Assembly (NCBI RefSeq): GCF_001659985.1
Contig: NZ_LYCS01000005.1
Location: 106,087-170,086 of the forward strand
Direction of reading: 5' to 3'
DNA: 64,000 nt
DNA from: Oceanobacillus sp. Castelsardo
GTDB taxonomy: Bacteria; Bacillota; Bacilli; Bacillales; Amphibacillaceae
The stretch's first letter is position 1. Each line of letters opens with the position of its first letter. The notes beneath the pieces are model-generated. The model worked only from the letters and a program-made list of their open reading frames with translations. It searched no databases and had not been told where the DNA came from. The translations under genes and the position numbers were made by a program. Positions 48,703 through 57,252 of this stretch are shown piece after piece.

Positions 48703-48725
48703 CATGGGGACAGTCCCTCGTCCCA
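48703..48725. repeat. GGGAC palindromic repeat, copy 3 (degenerate)
   Basis: CATGGGGACAGTCCCTCGTC plus CCA, the inverse orientation of copy 1 and lacking one G of the core. It lies about 50 bp upstream of jetD. Confidence 0.6.
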
Positions 48726-48777
48726 TTTGCCCTAATGACGTTATTCTTGATAAATAAGTGGAGTTTCACAAAAAAAT

Positions 48778-48815
48778 AGAGCGATTCTCACTAAATTTTT
48801 TGTAAGAATCGCTCT
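48778..48815. terminator. Hairpin upstream of the Wadjet operon
   Basis: AGAGCGATTCT (48778-48788) pairs with AGAATCGCTCT (48805-48815). It insulates jetD from the genes to its right. A smaller nested hairpin lies at 48829-48860. Confidence 0.65.
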
Positions 48816-49008
48816 TCTAGGACAGTTAAGTTCCCACATTCCTGTGGAAATACGAGAACTCTATATTGCCTAGGCACCATATATCTTTTTGGGACGCGTG
48901 GGTCTAAATAGAATTATAATATAATAAAAATAGACAGAGCACTACGAACACTCTTCCCAAGCAACATACATGCCTAATTCCCCTACACTTTGACCGAGTA
49001 GTGGGCGG

Positions 49009-49062
49009 TTACTTCTTTTTTCTGTTGGTGACCAGTGCGATAATCGCAACAATTGCTGTTCC
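49009..49062 (-). pseudogene. Holin-like toxin remnant, copy 3
   Basis: The last 18 codons of a toxin-like frame: GTAIVAIIALVTNRKKK then TAA at 49009, followed on the minus strand by CCGCCCACTAC, a hairpin pairing with GTAGGGG. No start codon remains, as the upstream part is cut off where the DUF779 gene ends (stop near 49070). A decayed copy. Confidence 0.5.
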
Positions 49063-49069
49063 ACCTTCT

Positions 49070-49429
49070 TCACTGTTTAAACAGCAGTTTCCTCTCCTCC
49101 TCCGTAAACACCCGAGACCTCGTCAAAAACCTTTTACCTTCAGGACCCTCCAGGGAAAACATCCCCCCTCGTCCATCGACAACATCAATAATAAGTTGCG
49201 TATGTTTCCAATACTCATATTGATCTTTGGCCATGAAAAATGGCGTACCACTGATTTCACCTAAAAGGATATCCGAATCTCCTGTCCGAAACTCATCCCT
49301 CGGATAACACATCGGGGAACTACCATCACAACATCCTCCTGATTGGTGAAACATTAATGGTCCATGAATTTCTTTTAATTTTTCAATCAATTTCAACGCC
49401 TCTTCCGTCGCAATAACACGTTTAACCAT
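49070..49429 (-). CDS. DUF779 protein associated with aldehyde dehydrogenase
   Basis: 119 residues. The HQSGGCCDGSSPMCYP motif and FFMAKDQYEYWKHTQLIIDVV identify DUF779, a small family whose genes habitually follow acetaldehyde-type aldehyde dehydrogenases. The adjacent Cys pair could bind metal, but no activity is known to me. Start is ATG after AAAAAAGGAGGAATCAC. It lies 221 bp downstream of the aldehyde dehydrogenase, beyond a hairpin (49452-49492), so it may be expressed by read-through. Confidence 0.9.
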   Translation of the reverse strand: MVKRVIATEEALKLIEKLKEIHGPLMFHQSGGCCDGSSPMCYPRDEFRTGDSDILLGEISGTPFFMAKDQYEYWKHTQLIIDVVDGRGGMFSLEGPEGKRFLTRSRVFTEEERKLLFKQ

Positions 49430-49451
49430 GTGATTCCTCCTTTTTTATGAA

Positions 49452-49492
49452 AAAAGGAGCGACTCATCACGATGGAATGAATGCTCCTTTTA
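49452..49492 (-). terminator. Hairpin between aldehyde dehydrogenase and DUF779 genes
   Basis: AAAAGGAGC pairs with GCTCCTTTT (stem ends 49452 and 49491). The minus strand continues with TTTTTTC, so this is a terminator with possible read-through. Confidence 0.65.
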
Positions 49493-49548
49493 AAAGTCCG
49501 ATATTCATAGGCAAGAACTCGTTACTCTATACTAATATTTCGTTTTTC

Positions 49549-49583
49549 ATTACCGATATTCCGGTATTTATTACCGATATTCC
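49549..49583. repeat. Pair of 14-bp direct repeats, each semi-palindromic
   Basis: ATTACCGATATTCC at 49549-49562 and 49570-49583, 21 bp apart (two helical turns). TACCG...CGGTA in the first copy is an inverted repeat. A looser third version (ATACCGAAATTTTCC) lies near 49630. Operator-like spacing, but no promoter was identified. Confidence 0.5.
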
Positions 49584-49650
49584 AGGTACTCGCCGCAAAT
49601 CCCTGCCGGCTAACACGTAACTTACATATATACCGAAATTTTCCTATCCA

Positions 49651-51171
49651 CTAAAACAACCCAGTTGCCGCCTCACTATAATTAATCAATAAATTCTTCG
49701 TTTGTTGATAATGGCTTAGCATCATTAAATGATTTTCTCTGCCAATACCAGATTTTTTATATCCGCCAAACGCGGCGTGTGCTGGGTATTGGTGATAGCA
49801 ATTGGTCCAGACACGACCCGCTTCAATGGCTCGACCGAAACGATATGCCGTATTAATATCGCGTGTCCAAACCCCTGCTCCCAATCCATACAACGTATCA
49901 TTGGCAATTTTCAATGCTTCTTCTTTTTCCTTGAAGGTTGTTACCGAAAGAACTGGTCCAAAGATTTCTTCTTGGAAAATTCTCATGTTGTTATCGCCTT
50001 TAAAGATAGTCGGTTCTACATAATATCCACCAGCCAGTTCCCCTTCTAATTTATTGACATTTCCTCCAGTTAGGACTTCTGCACCTTCTTGTTTTCCGAT
50101 GTCCAAATAAGAACTTATTTTTTCCATTTGTTCGATTGAAGCTTGTGCTCCCATCATCGTCTCTTTATCAAGTGGGTGACCAATTTTAATTTGTTTTACC
50201 CGTTCAATTGCTCTTTCCATAAATGCGTCGTAAATGGATTCATGAACGAGCGCGCGGGATGGACAAGTACATACTTCTCCTTGGTTCAAAGCAAACATAA
50301 CCATTCCTTCAATTGCCTTATCTAAATAACCATCATCCTTATCCATCACATCTTCAAAGAAAATATTCGGCGACTTCCCGCCCAATTCCAGCGTTACCGG
50401 AATAATATTTTCCGAAGCATACTGCATGATTAATCGTCCAGTTGTCGTCTCCCCCGTGAAGGCAACTTTAGAAATTCCAGGATTCGTTGCAAGTGGTTTT
50501 CCTGCCTCCACCCCAAAACCATTTACCACATTCACGACTCCAGCTGGCAATAAATCTTTCACAATATCTAGAAAAACATGAATTGATGCTGGTGTTTGCT
50601 CAGCTGGTTTTAGTACGACACAATTTCCTGCTGCCAGTGCAGGTGCTAGCTTCCAAGTTGCCATTAACAGTGGGAAGTTCCACGGGATAATCTGCCCGAC
50701 CACTCCTAATGGCTCATGGAAATGATAGGCAACCGTATCTTCGTCGACTTGACTGATGCCACCCTCTTGCGCACGAATCGCACCAGCAAAATAGCGAAAA
50801 TGATCGACTGCAAGCGGGATATCTGCAGCAAGTGTTTCCCGAACGGCTTTTCCATTATCCCATGTTTCTGCCACTGCTAATACCTCTTTATTTTCTTCTA
50901 AGCGATTCGCAATTTTATTAAGGATATTCGCCCTTTCTGCAACCGATGTTTTTCCCCATGCATCCTTTGCTGCGTGTGCCGCATCAACTGCTAATTGAAC
51001 ATCTTCTTTCGTGGAACGAGCGATCTCACAAAACACCTCACCAGTGACAGGTGTGACATTGTCAAAATATTGCCCCTTCACAGGCGCGCGGTATACCCCA
51101 CCAATAAAATTATCATAGCGCTTTTTAAATGAAACGATAGAACCCTCTGTGTTTGGATTATTGTACCTCAA
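49651..51171 (-). CDS. Acetaldehyde-type NAD-dependent aldehyde dehydrogenase
   Basis: About 506 residues from TTG 51171, which follows GAAGGAGGAAATATTC; homologues begin RY-x-NPNTEGS, supporting this over the longer frame to 51198. The general-base Glu is in LELGGKSPN and the catalytic Cys in [34 protein letters not shown] and [10 protein letters not shown] are the usual cofactor-site segments. It is of the AldB/ExaC/AcoD type, oxidising acetaldehyde or similar short aldehydes to acids. Its pairing with DUF779 supports this. Confidence 0.88.
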   Translation of the reverse strand: MRYNNPNTEGSIVSFKKRYDNFIGGVYRAPVKGQYFDNVTPVTGEVFCEIARSTKEDVQLAVDAAHAAKDAWGKTSVAERANILNKIANRLEENKEVLAVAETWDNGKAVRETLAADIPLAVDHFRYFAGAIRAQEGGISQVDEDTVAYHFHEPLGVVGQIIPWNFPLLMATWKLAPALAAGNCVVLKPAEQTPASIHVFLDIVKDLLPAGVVNVVNGFGVEAGKPLATNPGISKVAFTGETTTGRLIMQYASENIIPVTLELGGKSPNIFFEDVMDKDDGYLDKAIEGMVMFALNQGEVCTCPSRALVHESIYDAFMERAIERVKQIKIGHPLDKETMMGAQASIEQMEKISSYLDIGKQEGAEVLTGGNVNKLEGELAGGYYVEPTIFKGDNNMRIFQEEIFGPVLSVTTFKEKEEALKIANDTLYGLGAGVWTRDINTAYRFGRAIEAGRVWTNCYHQYPAHAAFGGYKKSGIGRENHLMMLSHYQQTKNLLINYSEAATGLF

Positions 51172-51279
51172 GAATATTTCCTCCTTCATAATAGACATTT
51201 TTAGATGTTATGTATGATCTAGAAGAACGTCTCTAATAAACTTATTCTTGTCTTTAGGAAATATTCCAATTAATCCATG

Positions 51280-51328
51280 GGGACAGGTCCCTCGTCCCAA
51301 GTTTCTTTTGGGACGAGGGACCTGTCCC
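51280..51328. repeat. GGGAC repeat, copy 4: perfect 21-bp inverted repeat
   Basis: Positions 51280-51300 are the exact reverse complement of 51308-51328, with a seven-base loop GTTTCTT. Each arm contains GGGACGAGGGACCTGTCCC. A GGCTCTTCC tail follows, as in copy 1. It can act as a hairpin in either transcript. Confidence 0.85.
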
Positions 51329-51398
51329 TATGGCTCTTCCTATAACTATATTTTTATGTTACAATGGGAACAAATGTTCTAAGTGAGGTGGTTTTATT

Positions 51399-51722
51399 AT
51401 GTCTGAGGTAAATGACCGGGGCACGATTAAATGGACAGCTATGATGTTACCAGAGCATATCCAGCTGTTAAATAAGATGTGGAAAGACAAAGAAAAGAAA
51501 GCAAAGCCAATGTTAGATGAGCAAGAATTAGAGGAAATAAACATGAAACTGCAACTCGCCATTCATCATCACTTATCTGTTGAAATTAAATATTATTCCA
51601 ATTATGATTACAAAATGATGAAAGGAAAAATAAAAAAGATTGACCTTGCCGATAAATATATACAGTTAGAGGACTATACGAGAATAGGATTAATGGATAT
51701 TTTAGATGTTGATATGGAATAA
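51399..51722 (+). CDS. YolD-like protein
   Basis: 107 residues. NDRGTIKWTAMMLPEHIQLL near the N-terminus and the C-terminal RIGLMDILDVD are hallmarks of the YolD-like family (PF08863), small Firmicute proteins often found beside UvrX/Y-family polymerase genes or as single genes. It is a single gene here, on the opposite strand to its neighbours, with ATG after GAGGTGGTTTTATT. The function is not established; links to DNA damage tolerance come only from genome context in other species. Confidence 0.85.
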   Translation: MSEVNDRGTIKWTAMMLPEHIQLLNKMWKDKEKKAKPMLDEQELEEINMKLQLAIHHHLSVEIKYYSNYDYKMMKGKIKKIDLADKYIQLEDYTRIGLMDILDVDME

Positions 51723-51992
51723 CCGTAGCCAGTAAAGATTAAGGGGCCTTTTTAGCGTAATCGGGGCACAACTTGGAATTTCGAGTAACACCCAAATTCA
51801 ATCCTAAATCCCCCTTGTAGAAAATGTATCTGACTTGTAGGGATTAAGATAAATTTTATGTATAGTTGATATAGATAAAGAGAGAAGTCCAGCAAACACT
51901 TCTCTCAAAGCAACCTGTATTCTAATTCCAAACAAACACATAATCAAACATTTGTTTGAACCTATCTTAAGAACGCATTAAATAACCTATCC

Positions 51993-53282
51993 TTAATAAA
52001 TGCCGACACTAGCAAGTAAAATAGCTGGGATTAGTGATAAAATCGGAAAGACGATTGCTACTACTGCAAGATCTCTGTACGATTGTTTATGCGTTAAACC
52101 CGTGACAATTAGTATGGTTATCACTGCTCCATTATGTGGCAATGCGTCTAGACCACCAGATGCGATGGAGGCAATACGGTGAAATGCCTCTGGTGCAATA
52201 CCTGAGGATGCAGCAATTTCATTATATTTATGGCCTAACGCTTCCATCGTAATACCTAATCCTCCAGATGCGGAACCGGTTGCTCCGGACAATACATTCG
52301 ACGCAATAGCCATCGAAATAAGCGGATTTGCATCAATACCTAGAATATAATCACTTAATTTCTGAAATCCCGGAACAACTCGTACAACAGTTCCAAATCC
52401 AACTGCTGCAGACGTATTAATCATGGCCATGACAGAATCTGAAGCACCTTGGTTTAGTGCTGAAACCATACCTTTGATTTTGCTTAATGAAAATACGATA
52501 ATGAGTAAAATACCAACTAATAAACAAACCACAATATCCCATTTTAAGACATTTAGCGTAATGATTACAGATATCAATGGTAGTAAAGATAAGAGGATAT
52601 GTGGTGGATTTTCCACTAACTTCCCGTTTGTTTCCTTATCTTTTTCAAACTCTTCAAATCCATATCCAGCTTTTTTTAAATTTTGTTCTCTTTTTTTCAG
52701 ATAAAAATATGATCCCCCAGCCATAACGAGTGTAGCAGCAAGCCCCATAATTGGTGCTGCAGCGGCTGTAGTATTGAAGTAATCCATTGGAATCAAATTC
52801 TGAATTTGTGGAGTTCCGGGAAGTGCAGTCATGGCAAACGTCATCATCCCAGCTGTAATGGTGGCCGGCATAAGTTTTCTTGGAATATCGGCTTGTCTAA
52901 ACATACTTACCGCAAGTGGATAGACGGCAAATACAACGACAAACACACTAATCCCACCATATGCCAAAACCGCTGAGGCCATAATGACACCAACAATCGC
53001 CTGTTTTTCACCAAAAAGTTTAATAATACCATGTGCGACAGACTGAGCCATCCCACTGAATTCCATTAATTTACCAAAGATAGCTCCTAACATAAAGACA
53101 GGGAACCAACTCTTCGTAAAATCAACAAAGCCTTGCATGTAGGTATTTGTATAAGCATCTAGTAAATCAAGCCCTCCAAATATCGCCACAACCCCAGAAC
53201 AAATTGGCGCAATCCAGATAATGGACCATCCACGGTAAGCAAGAATAATTAACAAGGCTAACCCTAAAAATATCCCAATCAT
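51993..53282 (-). CDS. GntP-family permease
   Basis: 429 residues with about 12 hydrophobic segments. The GntP/ArsB-like signature is visible in GKLMEFSGMAQSVAHGI, TALPGTPQIQNLIP and ASGGLDALPHNGAVITILIVTG. GntP proteins are H+ symporters for gluconate, hydroxybutyrate and other hydroxy acids. Downstream of a 3-hydroxyisobutyrate-type dehydrogenase and an MmsA-type dehydrogenase, it probably imports the hydroxyacid they oxidise. Start is ATG after AGAGGTGATGA. A terminator-like hairpin separates it from the dehydrogenase gene. Confidence 0.88.
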   Translation of the reverse strand: MIGIFLGLALLIILAYRGWSIIWIAPICSGVVAIFGGLDLLDAYTNTYMQGFVDFTKSWFPVFMLGAIFGKLMEFSGMAQSVAHGIIKLFGEKQAIVGVIMASAVLAYGGISVFVVVFAVYPLAVSMFRQADIPRKLMPATITAGMMTFAMTALPGTPQIQNLIPMDYFNTTAAAAPIMGLAATLVMAGGSYFYLKKREQNLKKAGYGFEEFEKDKETNGKLVENPPHILLSLLPLISVIITLNVLKWDIVVCLLVGILLIIVFSLSKIKGMVSALNQGASDSVMAMINTSAAVGFGTVVRVVPGFQKLSDYILGIDANPLISMAIASNVLSGATGSASGGLGITMEALGHKYNEIAASSGIAPEAFHRIASIASGGLDALPHNGAVITILIVTGLTHKQSYRDLAVVAIVFPILSLIPAILLASVGIY

Positions 53283-53467
53283 TTCATCACCTCTTTTTCA
53301 TAAACATCCCCAATATCAAAGTGCTTACATAATTATGTTAGAAAACATAGCATCCACCCATTCTTTTGGCGAATGCCTTAGTTACACTTATGTAAATCTT
53401 AGCGATGAAGCGAGTAATCCGAGTGCCAGACGGGAAAAGTTTTATACTTTCCTATCTGCCAAAAATT

Positions 53468-53489
53468 AAGGGCCACCGTAATGGCCCTT
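53468..53489. terminator. Hairpin between mmsA-type and gntP-type genes
   Basis: AAGGGCCA (53468-53475) pairs with TGGCCCTT (53482-53489). On the minus strand AATTTTT follows; on the plus strand TTCTTTTTC follows. Confidence 0.7.
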
Positions 53490-53499
53490 TTCTTTTTCA

Positions 53500-55008
53500 T
53501 TAACTACTAGGAAAATCAAAGTTTGTTTCATCTGTTTCAGACTGATCAAACCATCTTTCCGAAACTGTTTTTGTTTTTGTAAAGAATCGTGCAGTATCCG
53601 GACCAAACATTTGTCCTTCACCAAATCGTGAATCTTTCCACCCGCCGAAATTATGATAGCCAACCGGTATTGGAACGGGTACATTTACCCCAACCATCCC
53701 TACTTCTATTTCTTGTGTGAATTTACGAGCATCACGGCCACTATTGGTGAATACAGTCACACCATTACCGTACGGATGGTCGTTAATCAACTGGATCGCT
53801 TCGCCAATCGAATCTACCGTAACAATTTGACGTGCAGGACCAAATACTTCTTCTTTATACACTTTCATGTTAGGAGTAACGTTGTCTAGTAATGTAGCAC
53901 CAAGGTAAAATCCTTCCTTGTTTTCCACATCAGGGTTTCGACCATCTACTACAATATTAGCTCCTTCTTCTACCGCTTCATCAATCGCATGTAAAATGCT
54001 TTGTTTTGCTTCTGCACTTATGACAGCTCCAAAGTTTGCTGTTTCGTCATCATAAGCACCTGGTTTTAAATCTTTTACTTTTTCTTTTAATTTTTGCGTA
54101 AACACTTCTGCAGTCTTTTGTCCGACTGGCATTGCGACCGAAATAGCCATACAACGCTGTGATGCCGAACCATAAGCAGCACCTATGAAAGAATCGACCG
54201 TTTTATCCATGTCAGCATCCGGCAAGATGACCATGTGGTTCTTCCCTCCACCGAAAGCATTGACACGTTTATGATGCTTTGTACCAGTTTCATAGATAAT
54301 TTTTGCTACATTTGTAGAACCAACAAAACTTATAGCTTCAATATCTTTATGTGTGATAAGGGCATTTACCGTATCTTTATCCCCATTCACAACATTCCAA
54401 ACACCAGCTGGTAAGCCAGCTTCCTCCCAAAGCTCCGACATGAATAAAGCAGAATATGGAACTTTTTCAGACGGTTTTAAGATCATTGCATTTCCCACAG
54501 CAACAGCCATCGTACTCATTGCAAGCGGTACCATGATTGGGAAGTTAAACGGAGAGATACATGTAACAACACCTAATGGTTGTTTCATAGAATATGCGTT
54601 TATTTCCCCACCAACATTAACAGAGTGCTCCCCTTTTAAAATATCCGGTGCGCCAATTGCTAAATCAACGGACTCTATTCCTCTGGCTATTTCTCCTTTT
54701 GCATCAGAGATTGTTTTCCCATTTTCTTTTCCTATTTGTATAGCTAACTTTTCCGTATTTTCTACCAATAATTGGCGAAACTTAAATAGAACTTGAATTC
54801 TTTTTCCTACAGAAACTTTTGCCCATTTTGCTTGTGCTTCTTTCGCTAACTGAACGGTCTCATCAACTTCTTCTGCTGAAGCAAAAGGAACAGTAGCTAT
54901 TTTCTGCCCAGTAGATGGACTGTATACATAACCAACCAAATCATTTTTTCCTTCTACTTTTTTTCCATTAATATAATGTGTTAGTCTATCTAACGTAACT
55001 GTCGTCAT
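53500..55008 (-). CDS. mmsA: CoA-acylating (methyl)malonate-semialdehyde dehydrogenase
   Basis: 502 residues of the MmsA/IolA branch of aldehyde dehydrogenases. PFNFPIMVPLAMSTMAVAVGN, FVGSTNVAKIIYETG and the catalytic Cys in GSASQRCMAISVAM are diagnostic. As in the whole MmsA branch, the usual general-base Glu motif is absent and replaced by NAFGGGKNHM. It would convert methylmalonate semialdehyde to propionyl-CoA (or malonate semialdehyde to acetyl-CoA). Start is ATG after TAGGAGGAATAAATTAG, 34 bp after the hydroxyacid dehydrogenase stop. Confidence 0.92.
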   Translation of the reverse strand: MTTVTLDRLTHYINGKKVEGKNDLVGYVYSPSTGQKIATVPFASAEEVDETVQLAKEAQAKWAKVSVGKRIQVLFKFRQLLVENTEKLAIQIGKENGKTISDAKGEIARGIESVDLAIGAPDILKGEHSVNVGGEINAYSMKQPLGVVTCISPFNFPIMVPLAMSTMAVAVGNAMILKPSEKVPYSALFMSELWEEAGLPAGVWNVVNGDKDTVNALITHKDIEAISFVGSTNVAKIIYETGTKHHKRVNAFGGGKNHMVILPDADMDKTVDSFIGAAYGSASQRCMAISVAMPVGQKTAEVFTQKLKEKVKDLKPGAYDDETANFGAVISAEAKQSILHAIDEAVEEGANIVVDGRNPDVENKEGFYLGATLLDNVTPNMKVYKEEVFGPARQIVTVDSIGEAIQLINDHPYGNGVTVFTNSGRDARKFTQEIEVGMVGVNVPVPIPVGYHNFGGWKDSRFGEGQMFGPDTARFFTKTKTVSERWFDQSETDETNFDFPSS

Positions 55009-55042
55009 CTAATTTATTCCTCCTACATATTTTTATGTAAAT

Positions 55043-55939
55043 TTACTGATCCACTTTTTCCTTTTGTGCCGTTAGCATGAGATAGGCTGAAGACATATCT
55101 TTATCGGCATAATCCTCGATATTGGTTTCAAAGTAATCTACTAGCGCTTCACCCAATGGTAATTTGCCATTATATGAATTGGATATAGTATTTGCTAGTT
55201 TTAAGTCTTTTAATAGAAGTGCTGTAGTGAAAGCCCCTTTTATATATTCATCCTTGGCGATAAAATTTTCATAGTTTCGTCTAAATACATCACTCTGGCC
55301 TGAGCTTACACTAACAATTTTATATACAATATCATGATCTAAACCTGCAGCATCAGCAATAGACAAAGCTTCTGCAACTGCCTGAGTATGAATACCGGCC
55401 ATTAAATTATTAATTAATTTAACCACTGTTCCTAACCCATGTTCTTCCCCAACATGGAAAATATTTTTACCGATTGCTTCTAAGTATGGTAATGCGAAAT
55501 CGTATGTTTCTTTATTGCCCCCGACCATTACACTTAAAGTTGCTGCTTCTGCTCCAGAAACACTTCCACTTACCGGAGCACCTAAGTACTGAATCCCCTT
55601 ATCCAATGAGGCTTTGGCAACTTTTTCATTTAACTTTGGAGAGATGGTACTAAGATCAATTAATGTTAAAGGTGCTTGTCCATTCTCTACAAGGCCCTCA
55701 TTCCCTAAATAAACCGCTTCCACAATTTGCGGTGTTGGTAGACTAGTGAAAATCACATTCACTTCACTTGGTAATGTAGCAGAGGTAAAGCCAACTTTTC
55801 CACCAATCTTAGCAAATTTTTTCTCTGCTTCCTCATTTGCATCTACTCCATAAACAGTAAAACCTGCTTTTAGTAAATTACTTGCCATCGGGAAACCCAT
55901 ATTCCCTAATCCAAGAAATCCTACTTTTTTCGTATCCAT
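55043..55939 (-). CDS. 3-hydroxyisobutyrate-dehydrogenase-type beta-hydroxyacid dehydrogenase
   Basis: 298 residues. The N-terminal Rossmann fold begins VGFLGLGNMGFPMASNLL; the substrate-binding GAPVSGSVSGAEAATLSVMVGG and the catalytic Lys in VVKLINNLM define the beta-hydroxyacid dehydrogenase family. It would oxidise 3-hydroxyisobutyrate or a related acid to the semialdehyde used by the next gene. Start is ATG after GAAGGAGGGATTTTGA. First gene of the operon; a sigma-A promoter lies at 56039-56067 and a cre-like site in the leader. Glyoxylate/succinate-semialdehyde reductases look similar, so substrate is inferred from neighbours. Confidence 0.88.
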   Translation of the reverse strand: MDTKKVGFLGLGNMGFPMASNLLKAGFTVYGVDANEEAEKKFAKIGGKVGFTSATLPSEVNVIFTSLPTPQIVEAVYLGNEGLVENGQAPLTLIDLSTISPKLNEKVAKASLDKGIQYLGAPVSGSVSGAEAATLSVMVGGNKETYDFALPYLEAIGKNIFHVGEEHGLGTVVKLINNLMAGIHTQAVAEALSIADAAGLDHDIVYKIVSVSSGQSDVFRRNYENFIAKDEYIKGAFTTALLLKDLKLANTISNSYNGKLPLGEALVDYFETNIEDYADKDMSSAYLMLTAQKEKVDQ

Positions 55940-55972
55940 TCAAAATCCCTCCTTCAATCCTTTTCAATTTTA

Positions 55973-55986
55973 AGAAAGCGCTGTCT
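55973..55986. promoter_or_regulatory. cre-like site in the hydroxyacid operon leader
   Basis: AGAAAGCGCTGTCT, two mismatches to the cre consensus, between the promoter and the first start codon. Confidence 0.4.
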
Positions 55987-56038
55987 TTTTCGCGTAGAAG
56001 ATGATTCTGATTCTTAAATTATTATTCCTTTCAAATAA

Positions 56039-56067
56039 ATGTTAACTTAACTATAATTGTCTGTCAA
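56039..56067 (-). promoter_or_regulatory. Promoter of the hydroxyacid catabolic operon
   Basis: Minus strand: TTGACA (56062-56067), 17-base spacer, TAACAT (56039-56044). The leader is about 95 bases. Confidence 0.6.
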
Positions 56068-56254
56068 TTGTTTCTATATTGACTATTTTATATAATTATT
56101 ATTTGTTACAAAATAGTGAATACTCTTTAAAAACCTTGCTAGAATTCGAAAGTCCACTTGACTTATGCAGGTGTAGACAAGAGTAGTCTTCACCCTTTAT
56201 GTCTGATTCCATTGAACTTCCGGCGTTTTAGTTGACATCATAGCATTAGAATGT

Positions 56255-56280
56255 GTGGGACAAGGGACCTGTCCCTATGG
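56255..56280. repeat. GGGAC palindromic repeat, copy 5
   Basis: GGGACAAGGGACCTGTCCC followed by TATGG. It lies between divergent genes, about 85 bp before the EAL-protein start. Confidence 0.7.
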
Positions 56281-56366
56281 ATCACTGTTGCTAAATATAT
56301 AGGTAATTTGCTATACTATCAAATAGTAAAAAATACCTATGTTTTTTTGTGGAAAGGATCTTTAAT

Positions 56367-57074
56367 ATGTTGCATAAGGAAATGAGCTTACTACTAGAAG
56401 AAGAGCAATTCCATCACCATTTTCAACCATTGTATAATCTAAATGAAAAAAATAGGATTGGATTTGAAGTCTTATTTCGAACAAACCTTTATAACAACCC
56501 CGAATTAGTATTTCAATCAGCCCGTACAGCGAATAAACTATACGAGTTGGAGACTAAATCTATCGGCAATGCTATTTCTACCTACTCTAAATCGGGAAAA
56601 GTAAAACAGAACTTATTCATCAACGTCTTCCCTACAACCATTTCTAACCCGCTATTCTCCAGTTTTATGAATAAAATAGTAAACAAAAATAATATAAAAA
56701 GTGAAGAGATTATCTTTGAAATCAATGAATCAGAGATTATTTTTGATATGCCTCTTTTTCTACACGGCTTGGAGAATTTAAAAAGAAAAGGATTTTTATT
56801 TGCGATAGACGATGTAGGAAAAGGAGCTGCTTCTTTACGGGCCATCATTGAATTAGAACCTGATTATGTAAAGATGGATAAATACTTTGCGTTTAATCTA
56901 TCAACTTCCGAACAAAAACAGGAAATGGTTAAATCCGTCCTGACATATTGTGAAAATACACATACCGAATTTGTATTAGAGGGAATTGAAAATGAGACCG
57001 ATTTAAAAACAGCTCAAAAGATAGGTGTACCAAATGGACAAGGATTTTTATTAGGAAAACCAGCACCACTCTAA
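56367..57074 (+). CDS. Stand-alone EAL-domain protein (c-di-GMP phosphodiesterase or sensor)
   Basis: About 235 residues from ATG 56367, spaced after GGAAAGGATC; a GTG at 56349 would overlap that site. The EAL landmarks are present: EVLFR in place of EAL-R, INVFP, the Glu in FEINESE, IDDVGKG in place of DDFG, KMDK, EGIEN and GQGFLLGKP. Metal and catalytic residues (E, N, E, D-D, K, E, Q) thus look mostly retained, so hydrolysis of c-di-GMP is plausible. No membrane or sensor domain. The chemoreceptor gene lies 178 bp downstream on the same strand; a shared role is only a guess. Confidence 0.85.
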   Translation: MLHKEMSLLLEEEQFHHHFQPLYNLNEKNRIGFEVLFRTNLYNNPELVFQSARTANKLYELETKSIGNAISTYSKSGKVKQNLFINVFPTTISNPLFSSFMNKIVNKNNIKSEEIIFEINESEIIFDMPLFLHGLENLKRKGFLFAIDDVGKGAASLRAIIELEPDYVKMDKYFAFNLSTSEQKQEMVKSVLTYCENTHTEFVLEGIENETDLKTAQKIGVPNGQGFLLGKPAPL

Positions 57075-57252
57075 TTCACCCTTTTCGCAATTTATATACA
57101 TATTTATAATGGAGACTATTAACCTTTGTCGATTTATGTCGATAATATAGTCAGAAGGTCATATCGTGATAGTAATGGGTGACTATTTTACATACTGCTC
57201 TAAAGTCATTCATCATTCATAATGTGCTTAAAAAAAGGAGGGAAACGGCTTT

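Noticed and set aside
53466-53684. Minus-strand 72-codon reading frame
   Set aside because: It is an out-of-frame shadow at the 3' end of the MmsA-type gene and reads through the terminator hairpin.
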